Origin: Psococerastis gibbosa
Taxonomy: Eukaryota > Arthropoda > Insecta > Psocodea > Psocidae
Length of the DNA: 64,000 bases
NCBI GenBank assembly: GCA_963971405.1
Contig: OZ020490.1
Coordinates: 34,683,464 to 34,747,463 of the forward strand
Direction of reading: 5' to 3'
In this document: piece by piece, positions 51,677 to 63,250 of the stretch
Position numbering within the stretch: the stretch's first letter is position 1
How the letters are laid out: the number at the start of each line of letters is the position of its first letter
Program-made: the position numbers and the translations under genes
Notes under the pieces: model-generated
Databases searched by the model: none
Seen by the model: the letters and a program-made list of their open reading frames with translations, nothing else
What the model was told of the DNA's origin: nothing

Positions 51677-53069
51677 TAGGGTGACCAGAAATTCACAAAA
51701 AACATTCAGTATTAGGATGGGTGGGGGGGGGGGGGCTCTACCCAGGGGATTTATTTTGAAAATTGTGTAAAAGACAGAGGGGTAATAATCAAATACCTAT
51801 CACAACTTAAGGAATATCAATCGTAGAGCTGTCAAAATATTAGGACGGGCATACAATTTTTTTCTGAACATATTTAATATAAGACATATTGGCCACCTAA
51901 ATTGGTATTCCTATGAGAATATGCCTGCAAAAAGGATTAAAGAGCTTGTTGCAACCATTATATAACAAAAAATTTTATTTTCTCTACATTTTCCATTGTA
52001 ATGTAGTAGGCTACGCAGGTCAGTTCTCATCAGTTCGGGACAATTTTTTTTGGTAAATACACGGATTTACTATGGTATTTCAATTCACAAAAAGTTCTCT
52101 TTTAAGTGAAGCATAGGGAGTCCTAGACACCCATAGCCCCCAGGATTTCCGGTGAGAAAGACGTTATGGAGGCTAAAGGCACAATAGCAAAGGGAAATTC
52201 TTGGTATGCTTTTTTTACATGAAAAAAAATCTACGCATTGACCAAGTACTTTCACAAAGAAAATATTACTCAATATGCTTAAAACCCCAATATTTCAGAC
52301 CTATTTTTTCAAACTTTTTCTCCGGGGGACACCCCCTACCCCCCTCATTGGTGGGTTTCTTTGTCGGTAAAATCTCAACTGTACTGCTTGCAAAATGCGT
52401 AAAACCTCACTAATTTGGCCCTATTTATCTTTATTTTCTCCGGCGGAGACCCTCTGGCCTCCTTCCTCCAGGGTATGACATGCGTAAACCTTGAAAGCTG
52501 GCGCTAAGATATTTTTTTATTTTTTTGTTTTACTGAATTTGAATCCCTAGTTTAGTGTAGGCCTATAATGTATTGTATTTGATACACATTAAAAAAAGAA
52601 AATTTCAATTATTAAAAAGTCACATAATTTTCTAGGCTGACTTCAGAAGTGAGTGAGTAATAAATCAAAGTTTTGGGGTCCTAACCCCCCCCCCCCCCAA
52701 ACTTTTGGGAATTTGCGCCAGTGAACTGAAAGTGCTAGTACCTATTTCCTGAGCGAGTAATGGTACTTTAGGGGGTAGGGGGGGGATCATGTCATGAGTA
52801 TCTTTCCTCTCAAGAATTTTGCTACTTCTACTGCATGTGCCAAAAGATTATTTTAAAAAAAAACATATAGCCTAATTCTTTCTTGCTACGTAGGCTTTTA
52901 TCGCTCGGCAGCAGTCATGCAAAAAGCAAAACATGAAACGCCCCTTTTCCCTGAGCATTTGGGGGTACTCTAGGCTGCCACTATTATTTTTTTTAATCTG
53001 TTAAAAATGAATCAAGATTTTTAATTAGCCTAATTCCAGCCATGTCATTTTGGTGGTTTGGTCACCCTA
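51677..53069. mobile_element. hAT-like non-autonomous element, 1393 bp, composite
   Basis: The ends TAGGGTGACCAGAAA and (reverse complement of right) TAGGGTGACCAAACC are inverted repeats of a type common in hAT elements. The 8-bp flanks CTCTTGTT (51669-51676) and CTCGTGTG (53070-53077) match at 6/8. The interior has no transposase. It has a 13-G run (51723-51735), a 14-C run (52685-52698) and two inverted copies (52271-52335 and 52390-52453) of the module also found in the MITE at 43114. It lies just outside duplication copy A. Confidence 0.65.
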
Positions 53070-53113
53070 CTCGTGTGTGTCGTCTTGGCGAAGTGAAGCC
53101 ATAAATAATCATT

Positions 53114-53531
53114 GGGTGTATTCACTATGTGATTCAGCATGCTATATTGTTTAAAATTTAAAATTGTAAACATATTATTATATTATTACATTACTTTATT
53201 ACATTATTATACAATATATAAAATTCTTCTAAAATGTAAAATAAACTAATTATTTCTTATAAAACGTTGATCAATAATCAAATATATGAATTAGAATTAA
53301 ATAATTAAAAATTAACCACTCTCACTCTAAATATCTGCTGATAAACAATTGAAAAATATAATAAAATTAAAACGGCCGCGGCCGCTAGACTGTCCACACA
53401 AATGTATATACTAAATGTTAAAATTTAGACCTACATGTTAGCGAGCTCGCTTAATTTCTGTGCCGTGCTAATTTACTATATTGACAAATTTAGCATGGTT
53501 AGCATGCTAAATACCGGATAGTGAATACCCC
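53114..53531. mobile_element. Inverted-repeat element, 418 bp, AT-rich
   Basis: The left end GGGTGTATTCACTAT and the right end (reverse complement GGGGTATTCACTAT) are inverted repeats, and a second matching box AGCATGCTA lies just inside both. Flanks are ATT-like but not decisive. A 12-bp GC palindrome CGGCCGCGGCCG containing a NotI site sits at 53373-53384 in otherwise very AT-rich DNA. Superfamily not assigned. Confidence 0.55.
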
Positions 53532-55797
53532 GATTATTGTGATGTTTTTCCTTTTTAATGATTAATCGCATAGGCTACAATTTAATATATACATTCGGTA
53601 TACTACTTCAGGCGCCTAATTTACGTCAAGTTACGGCACGTATCCGATCGCATAGTGTGTAGTGAGACTTTCACAAGTACAAACGCGCTACCGCTACGCC
53701 ACCGAAGCCGGTTAATTACCGTAATTATTAATGGACTAGAATGTCTCTTATTTCAATTTGCATTGTATTTACCGTGCAGCCCTGTCAACACTCGATCGTG
53801 CGTGTTCGCATTTGAACGCCTGAAAATTTCTCCACTACTTTGTGCGAGGTGCATAATGTGTTGGTGGGCAAGGCTAGTTGAAAATAATTACCAAATTCGG
53901 TCGCGATCGATTTGCACAATAGGCTACTTATGGTCAATTCTACTCTACAATTTGTCCTATAAAGTATCCTTTAGATCTTTCTGTATGTGTCACAAATCCA
54001 GTCAAAGTAGGCCAGAGAATAATTGAAAATTCCATTTTGGAGCACGCAGGGAGTTTTCACGAGACAGTTTGTAGTATATTAAGAATCCGCATGCGCACGA
54101 TCGAGCAGGAAGACACTATGAGCCCATCACGAAACTGACAAAAGCCAGTGCTGAAAGGGGAAAAATAAATTAATAATTTTAATCAGGTGCAGGTTTTTTT
54201 AAAATAGTATCATCGCTGTATCGTCTCCCAATAAAAATTTTCGAGTACCGTAGTCAATCCAATTTAATGACTTTGGTATACAATATATTAAATATATATT
54301 AAACTAATAAACTGTAATGTCCGATACTTCAAGGATAGATCGATGAGAATGTAATTACGTAAAACTTATAACGAAATTTCCTCTAATAATAATAATTGTG
54401 TAAGAAGCTACTGATGGTTTTGTCCCCTTTTTATGACGACTAGCTGGGCAAATGTACAGATTTTTTCTTCTTAAAAGCCACGCAAAACAAAAATATTGGC
54501 TGCCATGCCATAAAGACTAGATCCTCAAGACCTTACCTGATTGCAGAGATTGGGCAGGAATGGAGTTAGAGAAGTTCAAATGTTATTGTAAAAAGTTTTT
54601 TGGGAGGCATTATAATGAAGCGTACTCAGTATGGATAGTTGGGGGTTTTAACTTGGGACTTTGATATGACCATTTAACATTAGCTGATAGCATATGGTAC
54701 CAGTTGCGGTATTGGTGAATATGATGTTTATAATGGTTCAAAAGTAATATGATGCGAATCGGAAACATTGTTTCATTTTATTCAATTGTAACTTGTATAC
54801 CACCTTATTTGTATTATCTTTTGCCGTCCTGCCACCATTCCTCCATGTTCTTTCGTTTTCATCAACTATGAAAGCGGTCCCGCTGGTCGTCTATGGAGTT
54901 TAGTGCCCCCCTTTGAACCCTTGAAATGGGTTGAGGACACTGAAATTTTGTCTGCCTATAACCATCTGTGAAGATCTACTGTATTTAATGTGTAAGAGTT
55001 TTCTTGATTTATTTTTGTCTGCTGTTCAAATGGTATGGTGCAAATTGTTTAAAGTGTGCTGATATCGTAACATTGTTGGGAGACCAAGTGTGTATACTTT
55101 AATTGACTGGAGATATATCGTACATTGTTGTTCATTGTTTATAAAAAAACTGAATGTGAAAATTATTGCTCACCCCAGGAACACCAAATTGGGGGGGGGG
55201 GGGGGGGGGGGAGATGTACGTTTTTGCCCATCCGGTAAATATGCCCTTTTTGCTATCAACCGCTGTTTAATCCTCACTTCTTACCAACATTTACAATATT
55301 TTGTAAATGAGCAATCTTAATTGTTTTGAATATTTAATAAAACCAAAAAATTTAATTCTGAGGAAAACTATCAAAACCTTTTACGCCAATTAGGTTATCT
55401 CTGGTCAGTGTGTCGCTTTGCCTGGTCAATTGAAAACTTAAAATTTTGGCTATAGCTTTGCCTCACCCAAATTTTAAAACCCGGCGCTCCTGATTCTCCT
55501 TACTGTATGGGATTGTGAGATTATCCTAGGCTATAGGCCTACATTTTCGCCTGCCTTGATAATTGTAATAATTATTACTCAATGCAATAATTTAATACAC
55601 GAGTAGATAAAGGTATTACAAACATTATCGTAGTTTTGAGTTTTTGCTGCTTTAGGCTGCCCTTCTCAATGCATTTACGGCACTGTATGCTATCTTTTTT
55701 GAGTAAAACACCAGTGTTTCATATTTCTGATCACAGTAGGCTGCCATGACACAGAAAACACCTTCATTTCTTCATTTTATGCAATAAATAATCAACT
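53532..55797. other. Intergenic; 21-base G run at 55191-55211
   Basis: The longest open frame (53655-54026 plus, 123 codons) has no recognisable domain and ordinary local composition, so I do not call it a gene. The G21 run could form a G-quadruplex. No RNA genes or transposon ends found. Confidence 0.5.
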
Positions 55798-55977
55798 TTA
55801 AATTAATTTCCTTCGTCCACTCGTGTATTGCATTATTAAAGCTTTATAATTATATAATTACAGTCAATCCCAAGGTGAAGTCATTGTTCATTAGTAATGA
55901 AATGTACCTGCCTTAAATAGCCCAAGTAATCGAAATTTTGTTTGCATATTGTATATTCTTTTACTGTTTATTGATGT
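55798..55977 (+). repeat. 180-bp direct repeat, left of duplication copy B
   Basis: TTAAATTAATTTCCTTCG to TTTATTGATGT recurs at 58303-58483 with a handful of differences (for example ATAATTACAGTCAATCC versus ATGATTACCGTCATATCC). The pair exactly brackets copy B, and neither repeat is present beside copy A. Confidence 0.95.
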
Positions 55978-55980
55978 TCT

Positions 55981-58304
55981 TGCTTGTTCAGTAAAATGTA
56001 AACCACCCAGCGTGGGAGCTAAGGCCAACCAGTTGACATTATAGATGGAAGCACAAAGGCCTCATACGGCACGCGTAACTGAGCAGTGGTGAATCAAGCA
56101 CCTCGCTGGACCTCAAGTGACCAGTTAATTAAGGGTTAATTTAACCGCAAGCGAGGAATTACGGGGAGGGCACAAAATTGTATTTTGAACACGAGTTAAC
56201 AATATTCACGCGCCGGCTAGCTGTGTCAAGTCTGGAACACTATATCGAATTTTTGGTAGAAGGCACTTAGACACCTAGTTTAGTAGGAAGCTTGGAATGG
56301 GGAAGTGGGCAGATCCTATGCCGCATGCCTTACGCAGTCTGTGTTGTTTTGTATCAATGCATATTCTACGTCTCTTCAGCATTCCTTAGGCTACAGCAGT
56401 TTTGAAGGCTGCGGTCCCGTTCTCGATTTGCTGGATCTTTTGCCTCCACTCCCGGAGCTATACTGTCTATTTTTGCTAAGGTTCGATAGCTTCAGTACCG
56501 AGTTGGTTCATCGGTTGCTGTTGCGTACAGTTTGCGATATATGCCAGGTAAGGTCGTTTTAAGGGGCTGGGACTTCTTCTAACTTGTTTTCAATAAGATT
56601 GCTTCGCAAAATGAGTAACGGCTAGCCTCTAAGTTCTTCAAAGGCTAGTTTAACTTTAGTTTGGAATGCGACGAGGTGTTTGGAGTCGATTGTTGCGATA
56701 AGACCGTTAAGTGTAAAAGTTGTATGGCGGACCAACTATTGCAGCTGAGTACAGGAAATGTACTCGTATATATAGCCCGACAGAAGAACGACGATGATGG
56801 TCGGCTGTCCTACCATGACCTACCATGTTTATTTAGTACTTTGGTTAAATTTTCTTCTTGTTCGTAACTTTTGATCAATTCCTCTCAATACATTACCGTA
56901 CATCTGCCTTTCCAGCCTAGCACCGTACAGTATGTGCAATCCATCTTGCTATCACTACTCATAAGATTCTTCCTCTACCCGCTATAGCACTTCATCTCGA
57001 GCCCCTCTATTTGCCTGTTCATGCTGAGTCTTATAGTCTAAGATTCACATCCAATATTAGGTCTATAGCATCACACTGAGTAGAAAGAGGTATACCGTAT
57101 TTCTAGATTGCAGTACCTTTATCTTCTTATTACATGCTAAGTGACCCAGGATTATTCTATTTTTGTCTCCTTCTTACTATTCTCGTCCTGCGTTATCAAT
57201 CCCATACACTGTATCTAGTTATTTATATGTTCTTGTGTTAAATTGTTCAACAACCGTGCTAAATTAGCATTGTAAGCCACGCTAGAACTACTGGATGGGA
57301 GCCCGAAGTGGTCGCATTTTATAAGTTCTGCAACTTCGACAGTATAAGATCAATGCCTTCGGGCAGCTTGGTGTCTTGAAGGTCTGGTGAAGTGTCTGTG
57401 AAGTGGGAAGAAAGAAGAGGAAATGAAGAAAATTCATTGTGAAGTGCTTAGGCTTAAATTAGGTAGGCTATTTGGTGAAGTGAAGTGAATGTGGTTTGTA
57501 GGGTTGAGACACCTAGCTGCCTGACGTAGGTCCGTATACTGTCATTGTATCATAAGCCTTTCCAAACAGCGATGACCACAGAAAGTTCTTAATCCAGGGC
57601 TCTTCTTCGCTCTTCAGTCGGATTCTGAACACTGGAGTCTATACTTCTCTTGGTTGGACTCAGTTACTATCGGTGGCCCGCCATGCAACTGAACACTTGA
57701 TTGTCAGTTCTTAAATTCACCGGTGTGCTGCCCAATGACCATGGCACTGGTTAGTCCACTGACGTGTTTAGGGAAATTCCAATATGGAACTTCAGTCACT
57801 AACTCCATTCCAGACTGAACTTGAACAGTAATATTTGCTTGGGATCTCAGACGAATATTGTCTGATAACCATGTGAATGCATGCATATGATTGTCTTCTA
57901 TTCGTCGCTGATGACAAGAGCTTATTTGAGGAGCTTTTACGTTGTCACACAGCTCAGGTTGTGAAGATTCCTCTTTTGAGAATGACATTATAAGAAGCTA
58001 CTCTGCGCCTTAGGAAATTGATCTGCGACTAGTGTACATCTGGTGCTGTATCGCACGAATGCCGCCGATGCATTAATTATGCTGAATTATTATCATTAAT
58101 AGTTCAGTAGCTCGTAAGGGGCATTAGATTGTGCACTTTGAGAATTATGAGCGTAATTTTTAAAACTGTTGCACCCTGAGAGCGCTGTTTAGACGTAAAA
58201 TATGCTTATGCCACAGACAACTTGGATCGTGTGAGGCATGGTGCGGGATCGGTTGGAATTTCCCTGTTAAGTTTCCTACCAATCAGTGTTTAAAGGCCCC
58301 GATT
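55981..58304. repeat. Dispersed 2.3-kb duplication, copy B (inserted copy)
   Basis: Direct copy of 49328-51648. Because B is framed by two copies of a 180-bp sequence that A lacks, B appears to be the insertion, with its target duplicated. From about 56730 to 57380 I see no difference from A, while the first part differs by a few percent. Confidence 0.93.
56380..56867 (+). CDS. Candidate two-exon Cys-rich protein fragment (unidentified), copy B
   Basis: Segment 1 (56380-56547, 56 codons, the only open frame of three) lies between an acceptor (CGTCTCTTCAG) and a strong donor (CAG|GTAAGG). Segment 2 (56649-56867) begins after GGCTAG in the same phase and ends at TAA. Joined, it reads LLPPLPELYCLFLLRF, then VCDICQ, then FNFSLECDEVFGVDCCDK and KCKSCMADQL. 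The Cys spacing (CxxC, then C, CC, CxxC) suggests metal binding. A and B differ at six bases in segment 1 (three silent, three conservative) and three in segment 2 (all silent). Weak points: the segment 2 acceptor has a poor pyrimidine tract, and a better acceptor 10 bases later breaks phase. The frame is open upstream to 56305. I do not recognise the family. Confidence 0.35.
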
Positions 58305-58483
58305 AAATTAATTTCCTTCGTCCACTCGTGTATTGCATTATTAAAGCTTTATAATTATATGATTACCGTCATATCCCAAGGTGAAGTCATTGTTCATTAG
58401 TAATGAAATGTACCTGCCTTAAATAGCCCAAGTAATCGAAATTTTGTTTGCATATTGTATATTCCTTTACTGTTTATTGATGT
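58303..58483 (+). repeat. 180-bp direct repeat, right of duplication copy B
   Basis: Second copy of 55798-55977, about 97 percent identical by eye. It continues into unique sequence (ATTGCGCATATTTGG) that is the presumed original right flank of the target site. Confidence 0.95.
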
Positions 58484-60622
58484 ATTGCGCATATTTGGAG
58501 TTTTAACTAAATTTGCCATGGGATATATACGAGTATATTATCATTGGTTTATTTTAAAGTTTTCTAAAGTTTTTACTGATACCGGTTACCATCTTAATGT
58601 TAACTTCTTTGACACTGGATGTAGCTCCCGATTTATTTTTCAACTGATCATATTCCACCATGTTCCTTAACATATTAATTTCTGTATGCAAAATACTTCA
58701 AATAAGCAATGATCTCGTGGGATGTGAGGGAACAGAATAATGAAAATTTGTACAACTTAAATCACCTTCATGCACTTGTGCCTTCAATTGTTGTTCCTGT
58801 GTGAGACTACTCCCATATCCCATGGCAATTGAGAAACTAATTTACTCTGTATAATGTTACGAGTATATGACATATTACTGTATAATGTTTGTACATTGGA
58901 AAAAATGTAAAGAAAATAAAGTTCGTAGTTATGGAAATTTCGTTTTCAGTTTATGGCAAATTTCTGTTTTATCGGAGTTAGCCACTTTAGAGCTACATAC
59001 ATGGGATATGTGAATAGTACCCGTATATGAAAGCATTTCAGTTGCCTTAAATTTCCATTGCATGTTTTTGAAATATTGCTTGACGAGCTATGGTTTATGC
59101 TTGATGCAAAATGCATATGTGTGTAATAACCGATGAGCACCATATCAGCTGCCTACGAGGCCATGGTCCGTGCAGCCCCTTATGTCCCTCCGCCAAACGT
59201 ATATGAATGTACTTATTTGCAACCACTAGGCACATAGCCGTTTTTAGAGGCCTATTACCTCTGTTGTATCATGCCAGATTGGCTGGTGGACATAAGCTAA
59301 GAAAATGTCTCATTATATTAACCCTCAGCTATCAGGAGAGCTATCCTCCACCATGGTTCTTCCAAACTCAATGTAAACTTAGAATTATTAATTTTGGCAC
59401 TGATGCTGCAATTGGTATTCAGGTCAATGCACCGGCCCAAACCTTATGTGACCAAAGGGTTTAAAGTCTGAGGCATTTCCTTAGGTTGACCCCGATAGTA
59501 TAAGTTTTGATTTTTTTAATTCATAACCTATCCTGTTGTAGGCCGTACCGTATGCGTCAAATACTTTTTGGGCATTTTATATAGGAGTTGCTGCATTCTA
59601 GTTCTGGGAGGGGGGTCATTTAGCCTTGATTAGCTTGCTTAGTGGTTATGGACCGATTTAGAAAGTACAGAATTACATGTCTATTTCTCAAAATAAGTTG
59701 TAGGTAGCTATACCCCAATCATGGTAACCGCTTTCTATAGCCTGTTTTCAATCCAGTTCTGGGGGGTGGGTAATAGTATCCTAGCCTGGTCAGTGGTTAT
59801 AAGGGTCAATTTAGGGAGAACTTGGCCCATATCCCATGAAGTTACAAGTGGCAGGCAGTTATTATTGTTTTTTTTTTTCAATTTTAAACTTAAAATGGAA
59901 CGCTTTGTTAATAGGTACCTACCTAACGTAATCTGTACCAATACTGCCCCAAAACACTGTAGAAGTGCATACTAGGCTGACTTGTTATTTTTAAATAGCC
60001 TAACTTGATAAATTGAGTTGAATTAGGGCCTGTGCGACTTTAGGTAAACGATATTTCTGAACTTTGGTCTTGAACGACTGCAGTACGGTACATAGGTAGC
60101 CTACCTACCATATTAGATTGCTATGTATCGACAGTATAGAAATAGGCTGGCAGTTTTGTCCTGGGGTTACATACGGTATGGCTAGGGTTTGAAGTGTCTA
60201 CTATGACCTTTGGAAGAACGTCAAGAAATGGATAACGTAAGCCTAGTGTGTGCGCATTTTACAAAAAAATATTGCGTTGCGTACGAGGTAAGTACCTAAT
60301 GTGATGTAGCCTATTATTGTAATAATATGCCTGGAGCGGTCCTTATGGCAGGCTTATGGCACCCACAATACGACCACTATTGAGGAGCCATTTAAAATTT
60401 CTGTTTAGGAAGAACGATGGAGATACGTAATAGATCCTCTCTTATCCAAATTTTAAATTTGCCGCTCTTTTTAATATAAATTGTTAAAAATATACAGAAA
60501 AAGGCATTACTTTATAATTACTCGATAAATAATAATAATTTATTATAATATTACTCGATATTAATTCTACTGCCACGACAAATATTGACAATCAAAAGTT
60601 CAGAAACAGCTCATTATTTTTA
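58484..60622. other. Intergenic with a degenerate ~155-bp tandem pair
   Basis: AGTTCTGGG, TAGCCT, AGTGGTTAT and ATTTAG boxes occur in the same order from 59600 and from 59755, an old tandem duplication. A GCCATGGGATAT box near 58517 recurs inverted near 58820. No gene is supported; open frames (58455, 59207, 59721) are short and domainless. Confidence 0.45.
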
Positions 60623-60993
60623 GGCGACCATTCCATCGACCGGCTAGGGCTATTTACAAAAATGGTGACGTGGTAGCAGACATTCAAGGCTTAGGTGTCG
60701 TTTCCACCGACCTCTCATTGCAGAATGGAAATGACATTGGCGGAAATTAGAATTTTTCTTATAGAAATCTATTAAAATGTTTGTACTTAACATATCCCAT
60801 GACGCCATTTTTTAGTTTGTTTGTGATTTTACTGTATGATCATTGATCAATTTTAACTATGGTATAGAGGAAAATAAACATTTCCGTCAATTCTGCAATG
60901 CGAGGTCGGTGGAAACCCCGCCTAAGTCTTGTATGTCTGCTACCACGTCACCGTTTTTGTAAATAGCCCTAGACGGTCGATGGAATGGGCACC
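60623..60993. mobile_element. Foldback MITE with 104-bp arms, TA-flanked (Tc1/mariner-type), 371 bp
   Basis: 60623-60726 and 60890-60993 are inverted copies of 104 bp with about 10 mismatches (around 90 percent), including CATTCCATCGACCG, CTAGGGCTATTTACAAAAA and TGACGTGGTAGCAGACAT. The dinucleotide TA abuts both ends (60621-60622 and 60994-60995), as expected for Tc1/mariner-type insertion. The 163-bp interior is AT-rich and non-coding. Minus-strand frame 61093-60887 is a by-product of the arm. Confidence 0.85.
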
Positions 60994-61109
60994 TAAATTT
61001 GGAGAGAAAAAAAACACAATTTTGGATTAAATTGGCAAATTGCCACACAGTACCTGTGCATCTGCACCGCGGCGCTGATGGCAAAACGGTCACGTGACCG
61101 TCTCTAGAT

Positions 61110-61492
61110 TAGAGGTGTGCCGTTCCTGTTTTTTTCTGGAGCTTGCGTTACCAGTTCCGGTGATTCAAGAATAACGGTTTCGAATACGCGTTCTTTTAGG
61201 AACTAGCTCCTGGCTTAGGCTTAATCCCAATACTGGTGACTAGTAATCGTACTTGGTTCATAATCTGTAGGAACCAGTTTGCCAATGGTTAGCTTATGTA
61301 AAAAATATTATCATTACCACTAATTTTCCATGGAGTAAGAACTTGTTAAATAACTGACCGGCAATCTGGATATCCCCATTTTGCATTGCGTTCCTCAAGA
61401 ACCTAATATTTTGTATCCGGGAGCCGTTGCAACCAGTTCCTAGCTCAAGAACCGTTCTTAGGAACGGCTCCAGTAAGAACGACCCACCTCTA
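61110..61492. mobile_element. hAT-type MITE, 383 bp
   Basis: The termini TAGAGGTGTGCCGTTC and (reverse complement of right) TAGAGGTGGGTCGTTC match at 14/16, and CTGGAGC and AGGAAC boxes follow inside both ends. The 8-bp flanks CTCTAGAT (61102-61109) and CTCTGGAT (61493-61500) match at 7/8. It has no transposase. Confidence 0.85.
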
Positions 61493-61500
61493 CTCTGGAT

Positions 61501-62484
61501 GGCCACATAGCTGACCTGTTGCATGGAGGTTTGAGATCAGCAGAGCAGCCGCAGGGCTCAGGCAGTCAGGCTCGACGCCTCGACCTATAATGGTCTATGT
61601 TGGTAGCATCCGGTACGGAGTTTTGTGCATTTTGCCTTGGTGATGCAATTGTGTGCCTTTTTTTGATAGGATGGTAGAATTGAAGTCTACCAGCATTAAA
61701 AAATGCTACCAACTAGTGCAGTTTTTGTCACAGTATACGGTTTAGCTGTGGTTTGGAAGAGAAATGGTTGAAGCGTTGCAAATTAACTGCAATAACGGCC
61801 ATTGCCCAATCGATCGAGTGGCTAATGAAGTTGATAAAATGTTAAATGTTGTAATTTCTGGAAGTCCTAAAGGTATGCTTATTAAACCTTGTAGATCCTT
61901 AACTTAGCTAGCAACTTACTACCACTGTTTTATTGACTGCATTATACTAAACAGTGAGCATAGCACAGCAACTTTGACTTGGTTCACGGGAAAGGACAAG
62001 ATGAGATACCTGAATAGTCAATAGGGTAGGCTACTGATGAAGTGGGAAAAACCTAACCAAGCAATAGGATGACGAAAAATGCATAGGGCTAATGCAAATA
62101 TAGGCTACGCCTGTGTATATACGATCATAATTATGTTAAATTTTTTCATTAGAAAATCAATCTTCCAAAACTTAATTAATTTTTTTTTACCGCCGGTGTC
62201 AAACTTTTCAATAGCTACCTAGCATCTTTTATCGAATCGATCTAATTCGGTGCCTAAAACCACACCATTATTTTGATATTTCCAGCTTTTTTTTTGTTCT
62301 ATATATTGCTGTATACGAACTATCCTGGCTGGAACCATTTTTCAGCATTACCTACTTAAAAAAAAGTCGTACCTTTTTCTGCTCACTGCTGCTATAGCTA
62401 GGACCTACTAACTTAACTGTACAGAAAGGAAGGAAATTGTCTTCATTTTCCATATGGGCGATTTTTTTGACAGCTGTGTCCCTA
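61501..62484. other. Intergenic, no feature seen
   Basis: No supported open frame, RNA gene or repeat boundary. Confidence 0.45.
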
Positions 62485-63250
62485 TGAATGAATGAATGAA
62501 TTTAATATAATAAATTTACATTTACATCTACCCACACTATAAGTGCAACCCAAAGGGCCGACTTGTTACGTGGGTGAACAATTGTCTTTATACACAGGAT
62601 GTGTCGTCACATTTACATATACAATTATTTAATATTTATTAGAAAGTTAAAATACTAAACAATCTAGGCCTAACTCTGTAGGAAAAATTTGAATATTGAG
62701 CAGTTTACAACTCAGGATTGGTTTTTTGCCCATGTTTTGGCGATTGATTTGAATTGAGGCAAGTGACACTGGTCTCTATAATGTCCGTTGGTAATGTAAT
62801 AAACAAGGCTATTGCTTTAAATATATGTGAATGTTCAAAAATATGTCTGTATGCGCGTACCATATATAAATTATTCACAGATCTTGCTCTTGTACCAACG
62901 GAATGAATGTCGCTAATATTAGGAATGCTGTTGACTATGGTAGGTGCATACATAATCAAATGAAACTTAGAGCTCTTCAAGTGTAGGTACACCAAACTCC
63001 GCATATATCCTCTGAGTGGGATACCTTCTGCAGCGGTTTAACGCTATTTTGACAACACTATTAATAGTACGCTTTAAACGATCCTGGGAAGAAGAGTAAG
63101 CTCCACCCCACGCAATAAGGGCATAAGTAACTATAGACTGTACAATGCCAAAATAGGTTTGTCGTAGTAAGTTTATTGGCAAAATTTGTTTTAATTAATG
63201 GAATTTGTAAAAGGTTTTGCGAACTCGTGTTGTGTTATGGTTAAGGTATT
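62485..63250 (-). pseudogene. 3' end of a non-LTR retrotransposon (Jockey/CR1-like reverse transcriptase C-terminus), relic
   Basis: The minus-strand frame entering from about 63250 reads RVRKTFYKFH, a stop, then LKQILPINLLRQTYFG, SIVTYALIAWGGAY, KIALNRCRRYPTQR and FGVPTLEEL. This is the C-terminal reverse transcriptase region with its WGGAY-type signature. A frameshift near 62967-63000 moves to a second frame: KFHLIMYAPTIVNS, HSVGTRARS, HSHIFKAIALFITLPTDII, the usual post-RT tail (HxxxTRxR, then LP). After the stop a 3'UTR of about 220 bp ends in ATTC repeats (plus-strand TGAATGAATGAATGAA, 62485-62500). With one stop and one frameshift, and the 5' part missing, it is dead. Confidence 0.88.

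Noticed and set aside
53655-54026. 123-codon plus frame
   Set aside because: Longest frame outside the pogo gene, but with no domain, no splice or promoter context and no compositional shift.
55798-58483. LTR retrotransposon with 180-bp LTRs
   Set aside because: The repeats are absent from copy A of the same internal unit, have no TG...CA ends, and no gag-pol frame, primer-binding site or polypurine tract is visible.
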